Shown here in pieces: positions 36,254 to 46,553 of a DNA stretch of 51,551 bases (position 1 is its first letter; every line of letters begins with the position of its first letter). The translations under genes were made by a program, and so were the position numbers. The DNA lies in contig DXIM01000049.1 of NCBI GenBank assembly GCA_019112895.1, positions 1-51,551 of the forward strand, in the 5' to 3' direction. The stretch comes from Candidatus Stackebrandtia faecavium (GTDB lineage: Bacteria > Actinomycetota > Actinomycetes > Mycobacteriales > Micromonosporaceae). The notes under the pieces are model-generated. The model saw only the letters and a list, made by a program, of their open reading frames with translations. It made no database searches and had not been told where the DNA came from.

Positions 36254-36272
36254 TTAGCTTAGCCTAAGCTAA
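36254..36272. promoter_or_regulatory. DtxR/IdeR-type iron box, orphan
   Basis: TTAGCTTAGCCTAAGCTAA is a palindrome matching 17 of 19 positions of the consensus I recall for DtxR/IdeR sites (TTAGGTTAGSCTAACCTAA); the two mismatches are symmetrical. It lies between two convergent gene ends, 81 bases after crgA and 30 bases before the thiolase stop, with no start codon nearby. It may drive an antisense or small RNA, or may merely be palindromic sequence. Confidence 0.55.
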
Positions 36273-36301
36273 GCAACTTCGGGAGGCCGGACCGCGGAAA
36301 A

Positions 36302-37468
36302 TTATTGCGCGTTCAGGAGCTCGAAGATCGTGGCGTTGGCCATGCCGCCGCCCTCACACATCGTCTGGAGCCCATACGACAAGCCATTCGCGCGCATGTG
36401 ATGCACCAACGTCGTCGCCAAGCGCGCGCCCGTGGCACCCAACGGGTGGCCCAAGGCGATGGCGCCACCCAACGGGTTCGTCCGGGCCGACGAAGCGCCC
36501 GTCTCGGCCATCCACGCCAGCGGCACCGGCGCGAAAGCCTCATTGACCTCGAACGCACCGATCTGGTCCAGCTTCAGGCCGGAGCGTTCCAACACTTTAT
36601 GAGTGGCCGGGATCGGCCCCGTCAGCATCGTCACCGGGTCGGAACCGACCACGACAGCGGTGTGGATGCGCGCCCACGGCGTCAAGCCCAGCTTCGCCGC
36701 CTTCTCTGACGACATGACCAGCAACGCGGCAGCCCCGTCGGAGATCTGAGAAGCGGAACCGGCCGTTACGACACCACCGAACGCGGGCTTGAGCTCCCCG
36801 AGTTTCTCGAGCGTGGTCTCGCGCCGAATGCCCTCATCGGCGGCGAACTCATCAACCGCGACGATCTCGGCGTCGAAGGCTTTAGCGTCCTGGGCTTCGG
36901 CGGCCTTCGCATGCGAAGCCAACGCGTACGCGTCCAGGTCGGCTCGTGAGTAACCCCATTTTTGGGCGATCAGTTCCGCACCGGCGCCCTGGTTGAACGG
37001 CACGGGCGCTTCGGCGTCGAAACCGAGCTGCCCGTCGTAACGTTCGCGCACCTTTGTGCCGTACGGCGTCCCGATATCGGTACCGACGGACGAACCCATC
37101 GGCACCCGTGTCATGGCTTCGACGCCGCCCGCGACGACGACATCGGCGTGGCCGGCGATGACGGCTGCCGCCGCGTTATGCAACGCCTGCTGGCTCGAGC
37201 CGCATTGACGGTCGACCGTGGTGCCGGGCACGGACTCGGGCCAGCCGGCCGCCAGTACCGCGTTGCGTCCGACGTTCCACGACTGTTCGCCAACCTGGGA
37301 CACGCAGCCGAATTGGACATCGTCGACGACGTCGGGGTCGATACCGGTTCGCGCGGCCAAGGCGTTGAGCACCTCGGCGGCCAAGTCGACCGGATGGTAA
37401 TTCGAGAGGGAACCTTTGCGGCGCCCCACAGGGGTGCGGACCGCACCCACAATCACTGCATCTGACAT
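36302..37468 (-). CDS. Acetyl-CoA C-acyltransferase (thiolase)
   Basis: This 388-residue thiolase of fatty acid or steroid side-chain breakdown has the active-site cysteine in V-D-R-Q-C-G-S-S-Q-Q (about residue 90), N-E-A-F-A and the G-H-P-L-G-A-T-G-A-R motif with histidine, and a C-terminal C-E-G-G-G-M-A-N-A-T. The family includes FadA-type thiolases of steroid degradation; the exact substrate is not visible. ATG at 37468. The gene ends 30 bases from the iron-like box. Confidence 0.93.
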   Translation of the reverse strand: MSDAVIVGAVRTPVGRRKGSLSNYHPVDLAAEVLNALAARTGIDPDVVDDVQFGCVSQVGEQSWNVGRNAVLAAGWPESVPGTTVDRQCGSSQQALHNAAAAVIAGHADVVVAGGVEAMTRVPMGSSVGTDIGTPYGTKVRERYDGQLGFDAEAPVPFNQGAGAELIAQKWGYSRADLDAYALASHAKAAEAQDAKAFDAEIVAVDEFAADEGIRRETTLEKLGELKPAFGGVVTAGSASQISDGAAALLVMSSEKAAKLGLTPWARIHTAVVVGSDPVTMLTGPIPATHKVLERSGLKLDQIGAFEVNEAFAPVPLAWMAETGASSARTNPLGGAIALGHPLGATGARLATTLVHHMRANGLSYGLQTMCEGGGMANATIFELLNAQ

Positions 37469-37612
37469 TACTCAACAGTAACCTTTGCGTTTGACCGTTT
37501 CTAGCTGCACCAGCACCCGCATCCACCATTCCCGCAACCGTTCCCGCCGCCGGCCGTGCCACCGACCGTGAGCCCCGCGGCCGGCCCACCGCAGACCACC
37601 CCCTCGACGCTG

Positions 37613-38062
37613 ATGGCACACTTAGGCCCCGTGGAGGTCGAAACGCAAGAATGGCGAGTCCCGCGCAAAGTCGTAGCGCTCAAAGTAGCGGCGACAGTGG
37701 CCTTGGCCGCGGCCGCCTGGTGGGTGAGCGCCGATACCGTGCGTCTCGTCGTCGCCTGCGCAGCCACGCTCATCGCGGCGATCTTCGCCGCGCGGGACCT
37801 ACTGGTGCCGGTGAGGTTGACAGTGGACATCGAGGGGATCGGCGTCGCGGACGGATTCGCACCCCTGAGACACGTCGACTGGAAAGACATCGTGCGCATC
37901 CGAGTCGATAGTCATCAACGTTTCGGCATCACCTCCTCGCTCCTCGAAATCGATGTCGATTCGACCCTGTTCCTGTTCAGCCGCAACCAAATCGATGCCG
38001 ACCCCGAGGAAGCCGCCGAAGCCCTACGCGCCTGGAAACGGCGCGCATCAGGAATCGGTTGA
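37613..38062 (+). CDS. PH-domain-like membrane protein
   Basis: This is a 149-residue protein. Two membrane helices (AATVALAAAAWWVSA and VACAATLIAAIFAARDLLV) are followed by a C-terminal PH-like strand-rich domain with R-L-T-V-D-I-E-G-I-G-V-A, then W-K-D-I-V-R-I-R-V-D, ending in a helix with A-E-A-L-R-A-W-K-R-R. This is the build of the small actinobacterial low-molecular-weight PH-domain proteins. The start is uncertain: ATG at 37613 lacks a ribosome site, while GTG at 37631 has TTAGG close by. Function unknown. Confidence 0.65.
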   Translation: MAHLGPVEVETQEWRVPRKVVALKVAATVALAAAAWWVSADTVRLVVACAATLIAAIFAARDLLVPVRLTVDIEGIGVADGFAPLRHVDWKDIVRIRVDSHQRFGITSSLLEIDVDSTLFLFSRNQIDADPEEAAEALRAWKRRASGIG

Positions 38063-38105
38063 ACACCCGCTTCGCCCGTAACGAGTCTTGAGAAAGGACC
38101 GTCGC

Positions 38106-38945
38106 ATGAACACGTCGACGCTGATAACTGTGGCGCCCACCGGAGCCGAGGTCGATAAGTCGAAAGCCCCGGCACTGCCGGTGACCTTGGAGGAACTCGT
38201 CTCGACCGCGGTCGAATGCGAAGCCGCCGGGGCCGCCGTGATCCACATCCATATCCGCGACGACGACGCTGCGCCCACACTGGACCTGGGTCGGCTTCGC
38301 GCGACCGTCGACGCTGTCCGCAGCGAAACGAACCTGATCGTGCAACTGTCGACCGGCGGCGCGGTGACGGACCCGGAAAGCGACCGGCTGCGAGTTCTGG
38401 AAGCCGGACCCGACATGGCGTCGTGCACGATGGGCACCGTCAATTTCGGCGACGGCGTCTTCATGAACCGCTGGGAGTTCATCGTCGCCCTGCACGAGAG
38501 CATGCGCGAGCACCGGGTCGTTCCCGAATACGAGATCTTCGACCTCGGACATTTGACGTCGTTGGCGCGCCTGCTCGATAAACACGGCCTCCCGCACGGC
38601 GGCCACGTACACGTCGACTTCGTGCTCGGCGTACCCGGCGGCGCGTTCGGCGACGCCCAGACCGTGTCAGATTTCGCCGACGCCGTGCGCCGGTACCTGC
38701 CCGAAGGCACCACCTTCGCCGCGACCGGCATCGGCCGCACCACCCTGCCGGTCATGCTGACTTCGCTCGCCGCCGGCGGGCACATCCGGGTCGGTATGGA
38801 GGACACCACCTCCTACGCCCGCAGGCAGCCGGTCGAGTCGAACGCGCAACTCGTCACACGCGCCGCCGAAGCCGCGCAGCTCGCGCAACGGCCCGCGATG
38901 AGCATCAGCGACGCACGCGACATGCTGCGCATCGCCGGGCGTTAA
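38106..38945 (+). CDS. BKACE family protein (3-keto-5-aminohexanoate cleavage-like)
   Basis: This 279-residue TIM-barrel enzyme of the beta-keto acid cleavage family (DUF849) uses a metal and acetyl-CoA to cut beta-keto acids. It has the N-terminal L-I-T-V-A-P-T-G-A, metal-binding H-I-H-I-R-D (about residues 48-53), V-Q-L-S-T-G-G, and the later R-V-G-M-E-D-T and S-N-A-Q-L-V segments. The ATG at 38106 has AGAAAGGA upstream. Different family members act on very different beta-keto acids, so the substrate cannot be read here. Confidence 0.88.
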   Translation: MNTSTLITVAPTGAEVDKSKAPALPVTLEELVSTAVECEAAGAAVIHIHIRDDDAAPTLDLGRLRATVDAVRSETNLIVQLSTGGAVTDPESDRLRVLEAGPDMASCTMGTVNFGDGVFMNRWEFIVALHESMREHRVVPEYEIFDLGHLTSLARLLDKHGLPHGGHVHVDFVLGVPGGAFGDAQTVSDFADAVRRYLPEGTTFAATGIGRTTLPVMLTSLAAGGHIRVGMEDTTSYARRQPVESNAQLVTRAAEAAQLAQRPAMSISDARDMLRIAGR

Positions 38946-39050
38946 CGACGCGTTACCTTGCCGCGGCACAGACTTGAAAACGGTGCGGACTGAAGCGGAA
39001 TTGGGCACATTCACTATCTTTTCGCCCGTACCGGTAGTTAAGTTCGCGGC

Positions 39051-40049
39051 ATGACTCAGCTTTATCAGGGCGGCGAGGTGCTCGCCGAGGTCGTTCGTTC
39101 CGGATTCGTCGAGAGCCGGCACCACGGCAGTGTCGTGGTGCTCGGCCCCGACGGCGATGTCGTCGCGTCCGTCGGCGACGTCGACTCCCCCGTGTTTCCG
39201 CGTTCGGCCAATAAACCGATGCAGACGGTGGGCGCCCTCAACTGCGGCCTCGACGTGAGCGACCCGGCCGATCTCGCGATCGGGTCCGCCAGCCACAGGG
39301 GCGAACCGTTTCACATCGCGCGGGTCTCGGCACTGCTGGAGCATGCCGAGCTGACCGCGCAGCACCTGCGCTGCCCATCGGCGTTCCCCACCGACGACGA
39401 AGCACGACACGCAGTGTTGGCGGCAGGCGGGACCGCGACGCGGCTGCAGATGAACTGTTCCGGGAAACACGCCGCGATGCTGAGTACCTGCGTGTCCGCC
39501 GGCCTGCCTCTCGACAGTTACCTCGACCCGGAGCATGAACTGCAGCAGTCCAACCGTGCCGCGGTCGAAGAACTGACCGGGGAGAAAGTTGCCGCGGTCG
39601 GTGTCGACGGTTGCGGTGCGCCACTGTATGCGTTCTCGTTGACCGGCCTCGCGCGCGCGTTCAGTCGCCTCGTCGACGCCCCGGAGGGCAGCCGGCCGCG
39701 GCGCGTCGCCGACGCCATGCGGGCCCGGCCCGACCTCGTCTCCGGCACCCACGGCTTCGACACGAAGATCATGGAAGCGATACCGGGCTTGCTCGCCAAG
39801 AGCGGCGCGGAAGCAGTCCAGGCGGTCGCGATCCCCGGTGTCGGCGCCATCGCCGTCAAGGTTGATGACGGCGGTCAGCGCGCATGCCGTCCAGTCACGC
39901 TGTCCGCTTTGCGCACGCTACCGGGGATCGACGTCGACGACGCCGTCCTGGACGGTCTCGCGAGCAGCCCGGTGAAGGGCGGCAACGGAACCGGCGGCAC
40001 GAAGACCGTCGGCGAAGTGCGAGCCGTATGGCCTAAGGGCGACGCGTAG
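39051..40049 (+). CDS. L-asparaginase II family protein
   Basis: This is a 332-residue protein of the asparaginase family first known from Rhizobium etli (AnsA-like, not the E. coli types). It has V-V-R-S-G-F-V-E-S-R-H-H-G-S, F-P-R-S-A-N-K-P, G-S-A-S-H-R-G-E-P-F-H, M-N-C-S-G-K-H-A-A-M and G-V-D-G-C-G-A-P motifs, with conserved Lys, Ser and Cys. Such enzymes hydrolyse asparagine to aspartate and ammonia. Cytoplasmic, no signal peptide. Confidence 0.92.
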   Translation: MTQLYQGGEVLAEVVRSGFVESRHHGSVVVLGPDGDVVASVGDVDSPVFPRSANKPMQTVGALNCGLDVSDPADLAIGSASHRGEPFHIARVSALLEHAELTAQHLRCPSAFPTDDEARHAVLAAGGTATRLQMNCSGKHAAMLSTCVSAGLPLDSYLDPEHELQQSNRAAVEELTGEKVAAVGVDGCGAPLYAFSLTGLARAFSRLVDAPEGSRPRRVADAMRARPDLVSGTHGFDTKIMEAIPGLLAKSGAEAVQAVAIPGVGAIAVKVDDGGQRACRPVTLSALRTLPGIDVDDAVLDGLASSPVKGGNGTGGTKTVGEVRAVWPKGDA

Positions 40050-40058
40050 CGAGCGAAG

Positions 40059-40994
40059 CTAGCTGACTCCTGTTTCGGCGAATAGCCGCCTCGTCAAGTC
40101 CGTAACATGCCGCGCTGGCAGGCCGGCCGAGACGAACCAGGAACCGATGTGGTGCACGTCGCGGTCCAGGAACTGGCTTCCGTTCGGGTGCACGATGACG
40201 TCGATGGTCTGCGGCAGGTCGATGATGACCAGCCGCCCATCGTCGACGATGACGTTATAAGCGGACAGGTCGCCATGGGTGTAGCCGGTTCGCGCCATGG
40301 CACTGAGGCTTTCGACCAGCTGCTCCCATAGGTCATCGCGTTGCGCCGCTGTACAACGCATGCGCGCGAGCCGTGGCGCGGCGTCGCCGTCCGCGGTACC
40401 GATGAATTCCATGCAGATCTCGGTGCCGAGGATCTGGACCGGGTACGGCACCGCGACCCCCGCCGACCACATTCGGCGCAGGGCGCTGAATTCCGCGTAC
40501 GCCCATTGCGCCGCGTGCGCTTTCAGCCCGAAGGCTGTGCGTTTTGCGATCGCACGCGCCGCTCGCGCGTCGGGGTGTCCGCGCCCGTCCCGGTATTGGT
40601 GATCGCGACGGAACTGTCGTCGGTCGGGATCTATGTAGCGTTTAGCCGCTAGGAGGCACCGGCGGGAGGTGTCGGGTACGGCCCGTTCGAGCAGGACGAC
40701 GTCGGCTTCTTTGCCGGACTTGACGGCACCGAGTTCATAATCGACCGCTGCCGACTCGGTGACGAGCCAGCCGGGGTGCGGTTCGGGGCCACGTTCCAGG
40801 GGTGTCGACTGGTCCCATGTCGACCAACGGTCGGCATTTTCGGGGACGGTTGCGGCGTCAGCGAATGTATCGGGGTCCTCGGTGAAGAAGGCGCGGTAAT
40901 AGTCGTGTTGCGCCTCGTCGAATGCCTGGTGTTCGTTGCGGTTCTTCCGTTGGTTTTTCTTCGAGATTTTTTGAAAGTTGTCGTCGTACGACAC
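40059..40994 (-). CDS. RIO-type serine protein kinase
   Basis: This 311-residue RIO-fold kinase is bacterial and lacks the large ribosome-biogenesis additions of archaeal/eukaryotic RIO proteins. It has the flexible loop L-G-A-V-K-S-G-K-E-A-D-V (residues 89-99), lysine in A-A-K-R-Y (K118), H-G-D-L-S-A-Y-N (240-247, catalytic D242, N247) and I-I-D-L-P-Q (metal-binding D259). The N-terminus is unusual and basic (K-I-S-K-K-N-Q-R-K-N-R-N). The GTG at 40994 has GGAG 10 bases upstream, but both lie in a hairpin; see the leader entries. Substrate not known. Confidence 0.92.
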   Translation of the reverse strand: MSYDDNFQKISKKNQRKNRNEHQAFDEAQHDYYRAFFTEDPDTFADAATVPENADRWSTWDQSTPLERGPEPHPGWLVTESAAVDYELGAVKSGKEADVVLLERAVPDTSRRCLLAAKRYIDPDRRQFRRDHQYRDGRGHPDARAARAIAKRTAFGLKAHAAQWAYAEFSALRRMWSAGVAVPYPVQILGTEICMEFIGTADGDAAPRLARMRCTAAQRDDLWEQLVESLSAMARTGYTHGDLSAYNVIVDDGRLVIIDLPQTIDVIVHPNGSQFLDRDVHHIGSWFVSAGLPARHVTDLTRRLFAETGVS

Positions 40995-41034
40995 TGCGCA
41001 GTCTCCATTCGAGACTTAGACGCCAGTGTCGTAC
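40986..41034 (-). promoter_or_regulatory. Hairpin that buries the RIO-kinase start codon
   Basis: On the minus strand an 11-bp outer stem (GTACGACACTG with CAGTGTCGTAC) encloses an inner stem AGTCTC/GAGACT with loop GAATG. The kinase GTG (40992-40994) is in the 3' arm of the outer stem, and the SD (GGAG) lies in the loop edge and inner 3' arm. The structure should hide the start until opened. Pairing is seen; function is inferred. Confidence 0.6.
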
Positions 41035-41049
41035 GGGCAATCACGTGCT

Positions 41050-41121
41050 CTACGCACTGGCGCGGCGAGAAGGAAGCGAGAATGTGCCGGTTTCGGGCAC
41101 GCACAGTTGGTGAATATTCAA
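41050..41121 (-). CDS. Possible leader peptide of the RIO-kinase gene
   Basis: A 23-codon ORF starts with TTG at 41119-41121, 8 bases after a near-perfect GGGAGG, and encodes MNIHQLCVPE followed by a basic tail ending ASA. Its TAG (41050-41052) lies 16 bases before the start of the sequestering hairpin. A ribosome finishing here would reach the stem. Whether it is translated is untested, and the sequence V-P-E-T-G is not a sortase signal in this context. Confidence 0.4.
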   Translation of the reverse strand: MNIHQLCVPETGTFSLPSRRASA

Positions 41122-41268
41122 TGTGATCGCCTCCCTTCGCAGTAACAGTCGCCGTGGAGAACTTCGGCAATGACGTAGATACATGTGTCCCACGCTAGGG
41201 CTAATTTTTCATGCGCGATGTCTGCGCGCAACCTATTTTCTACCTGCGAAAACACCCTGGGGCACGCC

Positions 41269-42195
41269 TCAGGACGCGTCCAGTTCCAAGGCTTTGCCGA
41301 GCCGGCCGTCGGCGCGCGACAGGAGGGAACGGGCCGTATCGACATCGATGTCGCGCTCGATCATGAGTATCGCCGTCTTGGCGTTGTTTCCGGCGCTGTG
41401 CAGCGCCACGCGCGACGCCTCGTTCGTAGCGCCCGTGATCTCCGAGACCATGTTCGCGGCGCGCACTGCGAGCTTGTCGTTCAACACCCGCATGTCGACC
41501 ATGTAGTTGCCGTAGGTGTGGCCGAGCCGCACCATCGCGATCGTCGAGATCATGTTGAGCACCAGTTTTTGCGCCGTCCCCGACTTCAAGCGGGTCGAGC
41601 CGGCGATGACTTCGTTTCCGACGACGACCTCGATCGCGTGTTCGGCGGCGGCCGACAGTTTCGAGTCGCGGTTGCAGGACAGGCCAACGGTCAATGCCCC
41701 GCGCCGACGGGCTTCCGACACCGCTGACAGCACGAATGGCGTTCTTCCGCTCGCGGTGACGCCCACAACGACGTCGTCGGCACCGATGTCGTGGATGTGC
41801 ATCGCTTCGGCGCCGGCCGCTTCGTCGTCTTCGGCCCCTTCGGTCGCGTTCGTCATCGCGGGGGCCCCGCCGGCGAGCACGGCCTGCACCAGTTCCGGGG
41901 GCGTCGAGAACGTCGGCGGGCATTCGGAGGCGTCGACGACTGCCATGCGTCCGGCCGTACCGGCCCCGACATAGCGCAGGCGTCCGCCGACGGCCATGCG
42001 TTCGCAGATCGCGTCGACAGCTTTGGCGATGAACGGTAGTTGCTGCGCGATCGCCTGCGGCACTTCCGCATCGGTCTCGTTCATCAGCGAGGCGAGCTCG
42101 TAGCTCGACATTTCGTCAATCTTGGCGAATCGCGGGTCGACGCCCTCGGTGGCTAGGCCTTGGAGACTTTGCGCCACGCCTTCGGTATCGACCAC
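41269..42195 (-). CDS. murQ: N-acetylmuramic acid 6-phosphate etherase
   Basis: This 308-residue SIS-fold enzyme removes lactate from MurNAc-6-phosphate in cell-wall recycling. It has G-R-L-R-Y-V-G-A-G-T-A-G-R, D-A-S-E-C-P-P-T-F (proline-rich, E84-like), G-G-A-P-A-M-T-N-A-T-E-G-A-E-D, V-V-V-G-V-T-A-S-G-R-T-P-F-V and G-S-T-R-L-K-S-G-T-A-Q-K. GTG at 42195 has GGAGG 5 bases upstream; the longer in-frame ORF upstream is rejected. Follows the dipeptidase gene on the same strand. Confidence 0.95.
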   Translation of the reverse strand: MVDTEGVAQSLQGLATEGVDPRFAKIDEMSSYELASLMNETDAEVPQAIAQQLPFIAKAVDAICERMAVGGRLRYVGAGTAGRMAVVDASECPPTFSTPPELVQAVLAGGAPAMTNATEGAEDDEAAGAEAMHIHDIGADDVVVGVTASGRTPFVLSAVSEARRRGALTVGLSCNRDSKLSAAAEHAIEVVVGNEVIAGSTRLKSGTAQKLVLNMISTIAMVRLGHTYGNYMVDMRVLNDKLAVRAANMVSEITGATNEASRVALHSAGNNAKTAILMIERDIDVDTARSLLSRADGRLGKALELDAS

Positions 42196-42371
42196 GTCAT
42201 CCTCCGTTGCTTTCCTACACACAGTTACTATCAAAATGAAGATTACCAACATTCGATGCCGCGCAGCGAACATGCGCATGTTGGTTTTTCACACAATTAA
42301 GCGGCACCGCGGTCGCTGCCGCGGCACCGCCTCGTCGTTCTTTCGACGCGGACCACAGCCGCGCGGATCCA

Positions 42372-43580
42372 TCAGTCGCCGTCGAGCTCGTCGAACGTCT
42401 TCATCGACGGTCCGGAATGCTTGCTCAGCCGTTCCGCCGCGGCTTCGGTTTCGCGCAGGACCCGAATCAGGTTCCCGGACGTGAGCTTGGCCAGGTCGGC
42501 GTCGCTCCAGCCGCGGCCGGCCAGCTCCTCCAGCAACGTCGGGTATGCCGTCACATCGGGAATGTCGACGGGCGTGTTGCCGATGCCGTCCAGGTCGCCG
42601 CCGATGCCGACACAGTCCACCCCGGCGAGGTCCCGAATGTGTTCGATGTGGTCGGCGACATCTTTGGTGGACGTCGGCGGGCACGGATTGTCCTCGAGCC
42701 ATTCGGCACGCCGCTGCCGCACCTTCCGGTACGCCACATCGCCTTCTTCGTGCGCGTACTCGGCCTCGCACGCGTCTTCGAACGCTTCCGCCGCGTCCAT
42801 CCATTCGCGGCCCTTCTCGGTGAGGAAGCCCGGCACGAACGTGGCCATGACCATCCCATTCGTCTCCCCGACAGTGCGCAGGACATCGTCGGGAACGTTG
42901 CGCGGATGCGAGCACAGGGCAAGGGTGTTGGAATGCGAGAAGAACGCGGGAGCCTCGCTGACTTCCAACGCCGTGCGCATCGTTGTCGGCGCCACGTGCG
43001 AAAGGTCAACCATCATGCCGATGCGGTTCATCTCCGTCACGACTTCGCGCCCGAAACGGCTCAGGCCGCCCACTTTGGGCTCGTCTGTCCCGCTGTCGGC
43101 CCATGGGGTGTTGGACGTGTGAGTCAAGGTCATGTAGCGCACGCCGAGTGCGTACAGCATCCGCAGCGTGCCCAGCGAACAGTCGATCGAGTGGCCGCCT
43201 TCGGCGCCGAGCAGGGATGCGATCCGACCGTCGCGAAACGCCGCTTCGATATCGTCGGCGGTCGTGGCGAGGGCCAGGTCGTCGTAGCGGTCGATCATGG
43301 TCTTGGCGGCGTCGATCTGCTCGAGCGTCGCGGTGACTGCGGTTTGCCCGGTCATGCTTCCGGGCACGAACACTGACCAGAACTGGCCGCCTACGCCGCC
43401 GGCCCGCAGGCGTGGGATGTCAGTGTGCAGTCCCATGTCGCTTCGATCTTGGCCGATGTCGGCTTTGTCGAAGTCGTAGCGGACTTTACCGCGCAGGCAT
43501 ATAAGTAGGTCATTATGGCCGTCAATGACCGGAGCGGTTTCCAAGAGCCCAACGATACGATTTCGTAGTTTGTCTGACAT
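42372..43580 (-). CDS. M19 (renal-type) dipeptidase
   Basis: This is a 402-residue zinc dipeptidase of the amidohydrolase barrel. It has the metal-binding D-G-H-N-D-L-L (residues 20-26), A-E-G-G-H-S, T-H-T-S-N-T-P-W-A-D-S, M-V-D-L-S-H-V and F-F-S-H-S-N-T segments. There is no signal peptide, so it is cytoplasmic. It lies immediately upstream of murQ on the same strand with a 176-base gap. M19 enzymes can split dipeptides containing D-amino acids, so a link to peptidoglycan recycling is possible but inferred. Confidence 0.92.
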   Translation of the reverse strand: MSDKLRNRIVGLLETAPVIDGHNDLLICLRGKVRYDFDKADIGQDRSDMGLHTDIPRLRAGGVGGQFWSVFVPGSMTGQTAVTATLEQIDAAKTMIDRYDDLALATTADDIEAAFRDGRIASLLGAEGGHSIDCSLGTLRMLYALGVRYMTLTHTSNTPWADSGTDEPKVGGLSRFGREVVTEMNRIGMMVDLSHVAPTTMRTALEVSEAPAFFSHSNTLALCSHPRNVPDDVLRTVGETNGMVMATFVPGFLTEKGREWMDAAEAFEDACEAEYAHEEGDVAYRKVRQRRAEWLEDNPCPPTSTKDVADHIEHIRDLAGVDCVGIGGDLDGIGNTPVDIPDVTAYPTLLEELAGRGWSDADLAKLTSGNLIRVLRETEAAAERLSKHSGPSMKTFDELDGD

Positions 43581-44294
43581 ATTTCGAGCCTACTGACGAC
43601 ACAGCTCCTACGCGACGGGCAACATGCGGCAATAGTGGCGCAAATGCACTTCCGCGGACTACACAAATCGCATTAATCGCCGCCTACAAGAATTCGAATT
43701 CTCTATTCATAAGAGACAGTCGACCCCGCGAGGCACATCCAAAACCGGACACCAGTCGATCGCGACACACCGAAACGATCGTCGCGAACCACCGACGCCG
43801 CGCCCGCGAAGGCAACACCGTCATCGTGAGAACGCTTGCCAAGCAGGAGAACTCCCAACCCGCGCAATCCCCGAAAGCACCAAACACACGGCCGAACGGA
43901 TCGCGACGTTCGAACATCACCTGCGCCGGGGTTCCACAGTGAGTCTTGTCGGCATGCGCAAAACATCTGCAAACACAATGGATTGTTTTCGTGCCACGCG
44001 GCGGCCCGAAAACGGCCAAAATTCGTCCCGTGCGAAACATCACATCGACTCGGCAGGCCCACCCTGCTCACGACGTGCTACCCACTCACGCACACGCCCA
44101 CCCGAGGCGGCCCGTACAGACGGAACCGGCCCCGCACCGTGGGAGAAACGGGCGCGGGGCCGGTCACCGTTCAGGTGAAGCAGGCTTCTCGACTGGTTAT
44201 CGAGCCCCGCTTCCTAACCGGGAGATCACAAGCGTATCGGCATCCTTCGAACAACGTTCATATCGGTCGCTTCGGTGACGGAAACGACACAGAA
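43581..44294. other. Long intergenic stretch without a convincing gene
   Basis: Several overlapping frames of 80-170 codons exist on both strands, but none has a good ribosome site or a recognisable protein. A reverse frame near 43703-43860 has a faint DUF397-like look (see rejected). Hairpins lie at 44125-44164 and 44295-44334. Confidence 0.45.
44125..44164. terminator. Hairpin in the groEL-dipeptidase gap
   Basis: An 11-bp perfect stem ACCGGCCCCGC / GCGGGGCCGGT with an 18-base loop. It has no gene directly attached. It may end an unrecognised transcript or reinforce the groEL terminator. Confidence 0.4.
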
Positions 44295-44334
44295 AACACT
44301 GTGGCCCCCTCCTTCAGGAGGGGGCCACAGTGTT
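44295..44334 (-). terminator. Terminator of groEL
   Basis: A perfect 18-bp stem (AACACTGTGGCCCCCTCC at 44295-44312 and its complement at 44317-44334) with a 4-base loop lies 30 bases after the groEL stop, followed on the minus strand by TTTTCTGTG. Confidence 0.92.
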
Positions 44335-44364
44335 CGTTAAACGCTTGACTGCGCGTCAGGCTGC

Positions 44365-46182
<1,818 letters not shown>

Positions 46183-46481
46183 ACTCGGGGTATTGCTGCG
46201 AATGAAATCACAGGTAGATCGCGGTATGGCGATTGCCTTGCGTGTGTCGTTTCACGTTTTCGACAGCCGCCGATGGCATGCGGCTCAGCACCCGGTCGCC
46301 GTCCCGCTTCGCGCGGTTCCTCGCACGGCAATGCCGCTGCACTGCGGAAATGTTGCGTCTGACCCCCGCTCTCGGCGATACACGTCGGCCAGAACCCGAA
46401 GCTGCGACCTGCGCACCGGGCGGCCGACACGCCCGATTCGGCTCGCCCGCGGACGGCGTCACATGTCCAGAACATAGAAAC
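46183..46481. other. Intergenic stretch, nothing recognised
   Basis: Between the CIRCE sites and the terminator of the neighbouring membrane-protein gene. Short frames on both strands give no protein-like translation. Confidence 0.4.
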
Positions 46482-46516
46482 GCGGTGAGCATCCGCATCA
46501 GAGGGATGCTCACCGC
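46482..46516 (-). terminator. Terminator of the DUF-type membrane protein gene
   Basis: A 13-bp perfect stem (GCGGTGAGCATCC at 46482-46494 with its complement at 46504-46516), 38 bases after the membrane protein's stop, followed on the minus strand by GTTTCTATG. Confidence 0.75.
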
Positions 46517-46553
46517 ATGAACATGAATCGACGCCTCGCGGCGTGCCCGCGCG

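Noticed and set aside
41050..41121. Sequence V-P-E-T-G in the RIO leader ORF as a sortase signal
   Set aside because: No following membrane helix or signal peptide; the peptide is only 23 residues.
43684..44071. Reverse frame with a faint DUF397-like segment (HDDG-VAFAGAASVVRD)
   Set aside because: The resemblance is to a short run only, needs a change of frame to join a tryptophan motif, and no helix-turn-helix partner gene is present.
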